Source: Branchiostoma lanceolatum (lineage: Eukaryota > Chordata > Leptocardii > Amphioxiformes > Branchiostomatidae). Taken from it: a stretch of 64,000 nucleotides of DNA. The position numbers and the translations under genes are program-made. The notes below the pieces were generated by a model. It did no database searches. It was not told the DNA's origin and saw only the letters and a list, made by a program, of their open reading frames with translations. Numbering within the stretch: the stretch's first letter is position 1; each line of letters begins with the position of its first letter. The DNA lies in assembly GCF_035083965.1 (NCBI RefSeq), contig NC_089727.1:17064769-17128768 (forward strand). The letters are read 5' to 3'. Below are positions 51,301-61,800 of the stretch, piece by piece.

Positions 51301-52086
51301 AGGGTTTGCTAAAGCTCATCTCGAGCAAAGCCGCAAGGGACGCTGGGAAGCTATCAGCCAATCAGCTTACATCTTACATTGCTACTTTGGGTTCAGAACA
51401 AGATAACGAATCTTTGTGCCAAATAAGGCTAGCTCATTGATTATTATTGTATGACAGCCAACGAAAAGGTATGTCACCCCGTAAGGGGCGGTATAACCCC
51501 GTCGTAGCGAAAGCTCGTCGACTGATGATGATGATGATTGATTATTCATGAGCAACTAACGAGTGTTTGTGCCAAATAAGGCTTAATTATTTATGAGCAA
51601 CTGTCAGTGACGCCCCCAGAAGCCAAAACTGGCCTCAAGGACTGAGACCGAGAGGGTTTGCCGAAAATTTCCCGAGCGGGTTTCAGCGCTGATAAAGGAG
51701 GGTGGCACATACTAGTAGTAAGTAATAGTAATAGTCTTTGTTGCATATTCCTGCCCAGAGGAGCTAAATGCACAGATTACCACACGTGGTCTATAAGAAG
51801 CATAGTAGCAATGATAGACCACATCTGTGGAAATTTTAGTTAGAAATATTACCTATGATCGTTTGACCAATAATAGGGTCGTCTTGCAACTCTTGGACAC
51901 AGTGTCCGTCCGCGAGGCAGACTTGCGTCACTGTGCAGTCGACCAACCGGAAATCCCCAGTTCCTTTTGGGTTCCAGCCGGTTATCTTCAAGGGATCAAA
52001 CGTGCTGATGTTGAAATTTTCCGGGTAGTTGTTGATGGTTGGGACGTCAGCGAGAAATCTCCCAGCAAAGTTCAAACGAGGTATAG
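48307..52086 (-). CDS. VioB/RebD-like protein with ferritin-like di-metal domain
   Basis: Two exons: 51853-52086 (phase 1-1, after cctgtag) and 48307-50933 (2.6 kb, uninterrupted, stop at 48307). About 950 residues, close to Chromobacterium VioB (998). The start AIPRLNFAGRFLADVPTINN parallels the VioB start ILDFPRIHFRGWARVNAPTA. A large N-terminal region follows. Then comes a Pfam Ferritin-like (PF12902-type) domain with QIELATIPPYLSALFSI, VVVDEMKHMTLVSNLLNAIG and SYPAPLPGGANPG. Likely metal ligands are Glu in IELA (codon at 49452), Glu and His in DEMKH (49353, 49344) and the second E-x-x-H in DEISHFF (48780, 48771). In bacteria VioB, RebD and StaD couple two oxidised tryptophan units to make bisindoles; the substrate here is unknown. 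The long single exon is unlike its intron-rich neighbours. It may start at a local ATG (52207) or, more likely, be spliced to the LCCL exons upstream. Confidence 0.85.
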
Positions 52087-52560
52087 CTACAGGAATGATA
52101 CCACGTAAGTTATATGTAGGGTCATAAATGGTACAGTACACATTCTGTATCAGCATCAGTGTTTCATGCGTTACCTCCATTCCCAATTGACATACCCATA
52201 CCCACATGAGCACAAAATGTATATTCTTGGTCTAAAGATGGCCCCAAATCCCAAATTTAATCATTTTAAAGTGATTTATGCCAAAAGTGAGAATGAAGTC
52301 CTGGGGACATAAATCATAGGCACCCCATACCAAATTTCAGGTCAGTTGGGTTTCAATATGCAATACAAGGGCAAAGGAGCCCAAAATTTTTGGTCTATGA
52401 ACCCAACACACACCAAAATTCAGGGAACAAATACTTGACAATTCTCTTTGTTCTTTTTTAGAATCCGTTGGGGCAAAGTCACAGAGATCACAGGGCTGGG
52501 TAGGCAAGATAAGAAAATATAAAATACACAGCGCAATGCTGCACGACATAGACAAGTTAC

Positions 52561-55500
52561 CTGCTGATACGAAGGCAAAGGAACTTCTCCAACTTCCGGA
52601 ACTGAAAGAGATCAAGAATATGGGACGTTTATCATATTCTATAAAGATGAAAATCACGGCAAATATGACCTGAATACGATAAATAGAACCATAACACAAA
52701 AATGTTTACACCATTCGTTGAAAGATCCTTCTGTGTCTCTCACCGAAGTGATTGAATGCCGTTCAGCTTGGAAGCCTGGTACGAGTCCTGTCCGGACCAT
52801 CTGTAGACAGTCACCTGTCCACCGGCGTCCGTGATCCTACCGTCATGGATGGCAGCACGGCAAATACTCGAGCTCTGTAAAAGAATACCATCTACTTCAG
52901 TACCCATTTCCAAAAATGGACTTCTGTCAATATACATAAGGCATGTCAGTATGTTGAGCAAAAATCCGCTGTGATTTATGAATGGTTAATTCGGATGTGC
53001 AGAAACCGAGAAGTACTCACGCTCGTGTAGACTCCAGTCCCAGAGATAGTTGCTTGCCAAATTTCATAGCATCCAGCCGGACAGGTTTCGCTGTAAAATT
53101 GAAATATGTTCATGCAAAAGTCTAGTAGCTTTACAAATGATTTGAAAGAAATGTTAGATATGGGAAAAGGCGTCACCTTTCTATAAAGACGACGTATTTT
53201 TTTCAGTTAATAGTCAACTCTTACGTGAAATTGTCGCCGTTGAAGTTCGCGAAGACAGCAAAGCATATCTGAGTATCTGGAAAATTGATGCAAAATCTCT
53301 CATCAGCAATACATTTCCTGCATTAACGTGGCACCCAGGTATGGTCCAAGACACTGCTAAAAGGAAGTAACGGTTCATAGTCCGTATATAGGTAACTGAA
53401 CAAGTTATCTGCCCCTTAGTTGATACAATGAATGAATGAATGATTTTATTGCACAACGATTGGATCAGTGACAATGAATGTCAACTTACAGACACCATAT
53501 AGGTAACAATCTAGTTCTATATAAGAATATTTCTAGTTACTGTAAGACTATATCCAGTGTGATCTACGGCAATTGCAACACGGAACTAATACAGGCTTAG
53601 AGTTGCGTGTTTCTAGGCTAACTATATCGGTAATAATGTATAGCAATTTACAGATAACGTAATAACAATCTAGTTCTATCTAAGAGTATTTCTGATTACC
53701 ATAAAGTGCAATCTACGTACGGTAATTACTACATGGAACTATAGCCAATTCAGACAATGTGGAGGTGTGATCATGTTCCTCAAAGATGAAGTTCATTGAT
53801 TGTCGCTTTGGAAATTGAGAGGCAGACTCATACCCTGTCTCTGGGCCCCATGTTGAAAGTTTGTACAGTAGTAGGGCAGTAACCACCAAGTCACATTTTG
53901 TTTTCAAATTTTTCAGTTGTTTGGCTGTTGACAACTCTCAATCAGAACTCATCATGGCCAGGTGTACTACTGTGATGTGAAATTGCAATTGTTCAATGTT
54001 TCCTTGTTTTTACTACTTTTATACCAGGTACCCCACAATACCATTCCAGTGAAAACCACAAGGTCTACACACATAAAGCTCAACATAAAGAGCTGAAATG
54101 TCCCTACATACACCAAATCCTTTCATTTGACAGAAAACATTGTCCAGTGCTACATCCAAGGCATATCTAGCAATATCCCATCTTGTTTGGTCCCTGTAGA
54201 CTCTACAGAGGACCATTTCTGTGTGGGGGCGGGGTTACGACCAAACAATGATTAACTTTTTTATAATTGAATGGTTCCAGCTAAAACACACGGTGTCTAT
54301 AAAAGAATCTTCCCATTGAGCTTCTAACCTGTGACGTCACAACCCAGGAGTTCCAGTCTGAGAGCGGCGCCATTTTGGAACCAGGTCCAGGGCAGCACTC
54401 TGATGAACCGGGCGTGTATAGCAGGGACGAACACGTTCTCTTTCACAATATCAGCGCCACGGTTACCCTCAAACACCTGGGAGGGAATAGATACACATGC
54501 ACATTCTTGTTCTCTGTATGTGCCACTATTAGGTACAATATGCTATTAAAGGAGCATTCCACTCCAGAAGCTGGTATCATTTTCTGATAGATTACATTTT
54601 TCAGGATACAAATGCACCCGACTTTTGGCTAAATTACCTCAGCTGTCTTTCGACAATAATCCTTCTCTAAATCCATTTACCCCCATACGGACCCGCTATG
54701 TACTTTCATGGCCATTCTCAGGTATAATTTATCGCTAACGGTAGACGCGATAAGCTTAACAAAAGCAGTTGAGTGACTATACAGAAAGGTACACAAAAAG
54801 TTTGAAGACTATCGCGTCTGGGGATACTGAGATTTTGGTACTTTTGTAAGAAATGTTGAACTCTGGCATTGTGGGAAGGGTCCTCTGGGGAATTCAAGAA
54901 CTCGATTGCTAAAATGTTCAACTTATGGTAATTTTGACAAAACAAACTGGATAAACACCCCCGTACAGACAATGCAGGTGCACATCAAAGTCGCTACAAG
55001 TATGACACATACAGGATATAGAGCAGGTATTCTAAGCTTACCACATCTTCATCAGACGGAGCGAAAGTCGTCCACGTTGTCCCGTCGTCCGAAAACTGAA
55101 CCTTAAAGGACGTGACGTAGTAGCTGTACGTGTAGTGATGACCTTGACTTCGAACACCGGTGATTCGTTTCCTCTCCCGTAAATCAACCTGAAGCCACTG
55201 GTTCCGCCCGGGATCTTCGTAGTTCTGCGGGTACCAGGCGTGTTTGTTGTGCAGTCTTCCCAGATACGGGCGCCAGCAGACGGATGGCCCACAGTGGGTA
55301 GAGGATCCCGTGATTTGGTCGTCGCAGATAGTTTTTGATTCCATGCCAAACGGAGAAGTACATGCTGAAAAGAAACATGATCATATCAGTTAATCATCTT
55401 CTATAACACGTTTTTTTAAAGCATGATAGTTTTATCTTTGCAAAGAAAGCTGTTGCAGAATTTCCTCAAACATTATGTAAATGAAGCCCTGATTTGCATG

Positions 55501-57724
55501 ATTTATGTCTACTAATGTTCACCTTTACTTGACTTTTGAATGCTGCTAGAATAAACTTCCCATCATTGCAGACTGTGGAATATTTTTATTTTTCATTAAT
55601 CATGCAAATTAAAGTAGGAATTGCATAGTTAAAATATATCGATATTCCTCTCTTTCTCAGTTACCTATGTCCCGTGTTTGAGAGTCCTTTCATGGAATGG
55701 AGCGGATCTATAAACTTTTCGAGCTGATTATGTGAAATAAGCCCTGATTTGCATAATAAACACCTGCTTGTGAAAATAATCAATTAAACTATCTACATAT
55801 GAAAAAAAAAACTCTTATTGGGTTGAGAAACAACTGGCCCCTGCAGTTCCAAAAAGCCGCTAGAGGGCCCTAACCTACAACACTTACTCTCAGCCACAAG
55901 GGCTAGCTTTCACTTAAAATCACGACCATAGTATGTCCAGAACATGAGATTTCATCACCGGAAGTTGTGCCGCAGTACCTTAAAAAGCCGCTAGGTGATC
56001 AATAATCGAACTTGACCTTCGTTTTGTTGCCCTTACCCACCTACCAAATATCTTAAGGATATATCCGCGACTTCTCGAGATATGCTGTTGACAGACAGAC
56101 CGTGAGACAGACAGACGGACGGACGGACAGACACACAAACGGCACCAAAAACACAACATTCTTGGCGAAGGTAATTAGTATGGGCGTATGCAACCATTTC
56201 TGTGTGGCCTGAGCAAAGGGAACAAGAGTTAAGAACTCAACGGAGGAAGCCTCGAATGTCAACATAAAAGGTATGGTAGGTATATAAGAAGAAGCATTCT
56301 TCCTACGAGAGAAGCTTTTGACTAAGCCTCGCTATTTGGCGGATATCCAAAAACCTGACACAAACGCTACCATGACTTTGATACCTCTATCTTCTACCCC
56401 ACAAAATTTTTTTTTCCGGTAGTTTCACATTGACTTCATATGTAAATTAGTTAATGTCCGTCCATGCTTTCTTGGAAGGCAGTATATCAAAAGTATACAT
56501 GTGTGACGTAACAAGGAAGTCACATATGTCCTTTTACTTTCGCAGTGACGTCATTGGAAATCGGTACTTTTCCAGAATGTGTCCCTCTATCGTATAAGAC
56601 GTATATCATTTTAGTTATATTTGATCGCTAACCCTTTGAAACAGTCTTTGTGTTAAGTCTCCTCTACTTAGAAAAAAGAATTAAGTTCAAATGGAGGTTG
56701 CTTCATGCTGATATAAGAAGTTTGCAATCAAGTATGTTTTGCCGCCGAAAATGAAACCCTTCAGTAACGACTGAGAAATCCCCACAGTTTCGATGATCTA
56801 ATTCCAAGGCAATAGGAACTATGGCGCTTTCATTTTCGCGATTAGCTTCACACTATCTGAACAGTAAAAAAAAAAAAAAACTACACAAGGTTGATACTTT
56901 CTTGTGCCATAAAAAACACACATAAGCAATCATAGCCGTGGCAGTTCAAAAGGGTATACTTTTCCAATGTTAGTTAAATTGTCCACACTGTAAACAAAGG
57001 CTGCAAGGGTATTTATTCATTTATTTATTTAGATCTACCACATTTGTGGAAGGATTGACATAACAGGTGACTATCACCTTTTCAAGATGTCAACCCAGAC
57101 CAGACTGTAAGGTTTGGACCATCGCACACCGGGGCATGCCCCTACTCTTTTTTGAAAGTTCTGGTGGGTTCTTTTACGTGCGCGGGGTGTGGCTCTCCCA
57201 AACACGGGACCTCCATTTAACGTCCTATCTGAAGGACGTCCCTAACGGAAGCTAGGTACTCATTTACACCTGAGTAGAGTGAAGAAATTTGTGTTAAGTC
57301 CCAAGGGTACAACGTCCGGGCGCATAAAAACATAAAATGTTTGACAAGACGTGTGAATAAGTGAATGAATACATGTAGATACATAACAGAAGCCTAGTTG
57401 GAACGTGAGTCCAAAACTCCCCTCCCAGAGGACGAAAAGCAAAAAAGGACACATATCTAAAAACGTTTAGTTGCTGTAATGTAATCTTGGGTAGCTAGCA
57501 TGATTTTCTCGTTGATATCAGAAGAACAAAGCAAACTACCATGTAGAATTAAGAGCTGTTTACCGTTGACAGAGAGGGTGTTAAAATTAATTGTGTGTCC
57601 GAGGATCCCAGAAAGCTTGCCGAAGAGAACTGAACGTTGGAAGGGCAGTGTAATAAGTAATGGACCTACCTGACGCAGTGCTCAGGAAGACAACGCCCAT
57701 TAGAAGTGCTCTTGTTCCCAGCAT
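52561..57724 (-). CDS. Signal peptide + F5/8C + LCCL exons, probably the 5' part of the VioB-like gene
   Basis: Exons are 57670-57724 (signal peptide LGTRALLMGVVFLSTASG), 55042-55364 and 54329-54476 (F5/8C: CTSPFGMESKTICDDQITGS, QWLQVDLRERKRITGV, LRLELLGCDV), 53225-53276, 53021-53090, 52744-52874 and 52561-52601 (LCCL: CPAGC, SGTGVYTS, SSICRAAIHDGRITDAGG, SGSWRSSFAFVSAG). Each module is phase 1-1. No second signal peptide, stalk, membrane exon or stop is found before the VioB-like exon, which also opens in phase 1. Joining all nine exons gives 3681 nt, exactly divisible by three (1226 residues). The LCCL exon sizes (52, 70, 131, 41) nearly equal those of receptor B (52, 67, 131, 41). Alternatively this is a separate secreted protein whose end I failed to see. 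Confidence 0.7.
53420..53960 (-). repeat. Reverse-oriented retroelement 3' region with internal duplication
   Basis: TGAATGAATGAATGA followed by TTTTATTGCACAA is the form of a minus-strand LINE/SINE 3' end. The phrase GTAACAATCTAGTTCTAT(A/C)TAAGA occurs twice (about 53502 and 53660). Non-coding; intron between the F5/8C and LCCL modules. Confidence 0.45.
55835..56170 (-). repeat. Dispersed repeat family R, copy 3
   Basis: CCCCTGCAGTTCCAAAAAGCC, CGCTAGAGGGCCC, ACCATAGTATGTCCAGAAC, CTCGAGATATGCTG and an ACAGACAGAC run end near CTTGGCGAAGG. Same family as 38580-39010 and 63345-63655. It lies between the signal peptide and F5/8C exons. Confidence 0.65.
57110..57330 (-). mobile_element. Partial second-type SINE
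   Basis: CCCCTACTCTTTTTTGAAAG, GGTGTGGCTCTCCCAAACAC and CCTCCATTTAACGTCC match the body of 29780-30175. The tRNA-like head is missing. Lies about 350 bp from the signal-peptide exon. Confidence 0.6.
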
Positions 57725-58812
57725 TATCAAGCTTGTGTCAAAACGATCCAATCTGGAACACTTGTAAAATGCAAATACGTACCTATCAAGACTCTATTTA
57801 ATGGCTGAACGCGGTGCTCATCACAGCGACAAAGCCACCCTTGTTACAGCCACGAAGCTATCGGGAAATAGCAAATATGTCACTTGAGAGGTTTCGCTCA
57901 TGAGTCATAGCTTTTACCGAAACTAGAATATACCAAGTACTGCCGTGGCAAGGAGTACCTCTATTTGAAGAGGATGTTTCTTTCACGGCCAAAATAGTCT
58001 TCAGCTCATTGACACACTCTTTCAAGTTCATTTAGGAACAAATAACGGAAAGAAGTAGCATTTTTCTTTCTTATTCTTTTTTGGGCTGCAAACAAACTGT
58101 AAACACTGGTAGTGGTAGCGGGTGGTGTCGACCGTATAATTTTACTTCGGGGGTGAACCGGCCCCGGCCATGTGAAAGTGAAAGGTATAGCCACCATCTT
58201 GATGACGAATCAATTTTTTTACGGTTGTAAACATCATCTATCTTAATAGAAAGTTGTCAAGGCTGTTAACGATCGTACAAAACTCTTAACCAATTTGTTC
58301 CATCTTCGCACTGTACTAGTGAAAAAGACATGTCTTAAACTCCAGTCATCTGAAACCTTTTATTCAATTTTGGTTTAGTCTATCTTCTTTTAGTCCTGGT
58401 GTAAACTGTCAGTAAATTAGTGAGTGATTCAAAGTAAAGAGCCTTTGTCTTTTTTCTCTAGCCATATTTGTGACGGGATGGAATACTAACTTAACTAAAA
58501 GACGTACATATATACCGAACTAAATGTTCTATTCGAAACAGGAGTGATATAAAGATGTGATCTAAGAGTACAAAATGTTACGAGGTATTAGCTGTTGCTT
58601 CCACAGGGTCTGTCTTGATCTGACTGCATCAAGATGAGTTGATTCCTCGACCATGTCATAACAGGTTTCCCTCCGCGCGGTCAGCAATCTACATTTGTGT
58701 TGTTCTAAACTGGTACAGTTTGTTGTTTGTCATTTTACACGTAGTATATATATATCGACAACGTCTTCTGTCCTCAGTTTTTCATTAACACGCTATCACA
58801 TTCTAGTGGTGT

Positions 58813-61800
58813 TCAGTTCATAGCAGATGTCTCATATATGACATTTTCTACCAATCTATTGTCCTCCTCCCTAGAGCCGTTGTCTCCCGTTACTGCTCGA
58901 GCGGTGCTGTGTCCTGTCGGCGTGCTGCAAAGAAAATATGAGAACACTATGATTTCTTCAGATCGTCAATTGTTCATGTCTGTATGCAAATTCAATTTTT
59001 AAGTATCATTTGTTTGAAATTCCAGTTAGAGACGCAAGGGTCCATACTTTCCATCAACATCAAGTATGGCCATGCGTAGACCGTCTCTCCAAAGATGCAC
59101 ATTATTACATTTGACAGGGCATAACGTACTTGATAAAATTTCAATGCTTGGTTTGATCGTGACCAGTACCTTCAACAGAAAACGTAGCATGTACCTTGCG
59201 GTTTGTATTGACGCAAACTACGGACTAACCTTGCTTTCGTGTAAAGGTCGTTGTCCACGAAGCCCGACGTATCACGATCGTGGTCCCTCTCAGAGGAAGG
59301 TGCAGCCTGACCCGAACTGTACTCCGTGTTCACAAACTCGTGCCCTCTAGCGGCTGACGAAGGTTCTGCATCAGATCCTGAAGAAGATCGCCTGGAGAAA
59401 CAGAAAAAGGAGGATTATGGAAATTTAACTTCTATTGACAACCCTTCCATAGTAAATCAATGAACTAGACTTAGCATTTCATTTCAAATATAGGCTATGA
59501 TGTTCTACTTTCTTTTTTCAGATAAGATTTCATTCGTCACTAGCTTTGCACGTCGCATCAATGGGGTCGCATTGTGTGAACTTCTGTACTAAACCGGTAA
59601 TCTGAATGGTAATGAAAAGTATGTCGCCGTTATCGAGCTTACCTTCTTCTTATCACAATCCCAATTGCCACCACAGCCACTACCACCACACCTCCGCTGA
59701 CGGCTATGGCGACTATGACACCTACGATAGGTGGAAACGGAACAATGAATGACCACAGTACACTTCTGTGTATGTCTTCTACTAGTATACTTCTTTCAAC
59801 ATTATGCAGTGAAAGATCTTTCCGTTGTCGCCTAATGCCATCAAAATCATGTTCTCATCAAATCTACATTAACAATAGAAAAATGATGAAGAAACAATGG
59901 CAAGGGTGCATCAGGCCTATAGATTGGGAGACTTATAATAAAAGTAGTAAAAGTGAGTGTAAAATGTCAATATGTCATGACTTTCATAATCACCTGTTGA
60001 GAAAGGTCCGCGGCCGACTTGTCCCCCTCCCTGAGTATCTGGACCATAATTAGAAAGTAAAGAACACGGAATATAGTTAGAAAAAAACACACACATAGAC
60101 TTATGATCCTATCAATTGATGATTTCATAGATGAACATGTAACGTAAGTTCATGATGGATTTCGTAATATACATTATACATATCAATAATGATAACAACA
60201 ACCTTTATTGTACCCTATCGGGCTATGTACAGGCATACAGATACAAAAGTCGTGGTAAATACATATATTGATACTAACAGGACTTCTAATATCAATCTAA
60301 AACAATTGTTTTAAAGCAAATGTATAGGTTCAGCTTCTTCTCTTCTATTTGTGATGTTAAAATATAACAATATAGACTGGGGAAGGCAAAGCATGGGGGT
60401 CGCTATAGGGGATGTTACATGACCGTGTGCTCATGTCAGTAAATGTGAGAAGTTTCAATTGGTCTTTTCGTCGAGAACATGTCATATCATACTACAGCCC
60501 CATCATTAGGTGGTCTTAAAGTCTTCGTTGAAACACTTTTATCGTGAGCCCCGTATAACATATTTAACAACTGTAGATCAAAAAGTACAATGCATCAATT
60601 GTGATGGTTTTGAAATACTGCCTATTTTTCTTAGCTCCAACTGCCTTGGATATAAAAATGCCCCGTCCATTGTTTTGAATAAGGCCATGTTGATTTTGAT
60701 TATATGGATGACATCCGCGCGCGCATCAATTATCGTCCGTCTCCAAAAAAAAGTTTTCGACCATACTTTAAATCGTACACAGTAACTGAAAAATGAACAA
60801 ATATATCCGTAAATTACAAAAAGAATATTGCAAAACGTGTACTAATGTCATGGAAGTGTATTACAAAGTTAAAGAAGATGTAAAATAACAAGAATGAAGA
60901 CTATATTTTCGGTATGTTATAGTCGGTGTTTAAATCATTTGTTCAACCTTCCTAACTACTTGGATGTCATGAAGGCACATTTTCTTGCTAAACGTTTGAT
61001 TTGATTCGCACGTATGCGTCTGTCTTTTACCTGGAACACTTTGCGATGCGTTGTGAGGCACTTGGGTGGATGTTGTAGATAATAAAGGGTGAATACCTGA
61101 TGTTGTAGGTGTCGTTTGTTGAGGGAGTGGTGTTGTGGGATGTAACGTTGTGGTCTCTGTTAAAAACATACATTGCAGCAAAATCAAGTGAATCTGGATA
61201 TCTGGTTGATTTTCTGGATTGTATTCCTACCAGAATGAAGGAAATAATCCATACACTACTTTCTCTGGGCTGCAAAAATGTCACTTATTTAGTCATCCAG
61301 TCTGCGAAATGGGAGGGAATTTTATAAAATGGGGATGACTGTAAGTTACTGAAATGAAAGAAATGGCGGTGGAGAAATGCTTATTTGACCAAATAACAGA
61401 AAGTTTCTTTGAGAGTTCTTGCCCGTAGGCTAATTGCAAATACATATAACATGAAACGAACGGACAGACAGTGAACAATAGAGTATTCTACAACTCTAGT
61501 TTAACTGCTGACACTAAATTCTAACTTGTTCTAACTTGATAATGATCACGTTTTTAAATGGAATATCTCCAGCATTCAACAACACATTGTTTGTATGTAT
61601 GTATGTATGTATGTACGTATGTATGTATGTATGTATGTAAAGATGCAGTAGACCTTACAAATGTCTCTGTGCTTTTGTTGTGTCAATAAAGATTGTTGCT
61701 GTATGGAAGCATCTTCCCATGGTGCAACACACCTGTGACGTCACACCCCAGGAGTTCCAGTCTGACAGCGGCGCCATTTTGGAACCAGGTCCAGGGCACC

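Noticed and set aside
53300-53378. Signal-peptide-like MNRYFLLAVSWTIPGCHVNA before the LCCL exons
   Set aside because: It has no usable GT donor in the required phase. The same stretch in receptor B is plainly intronic.
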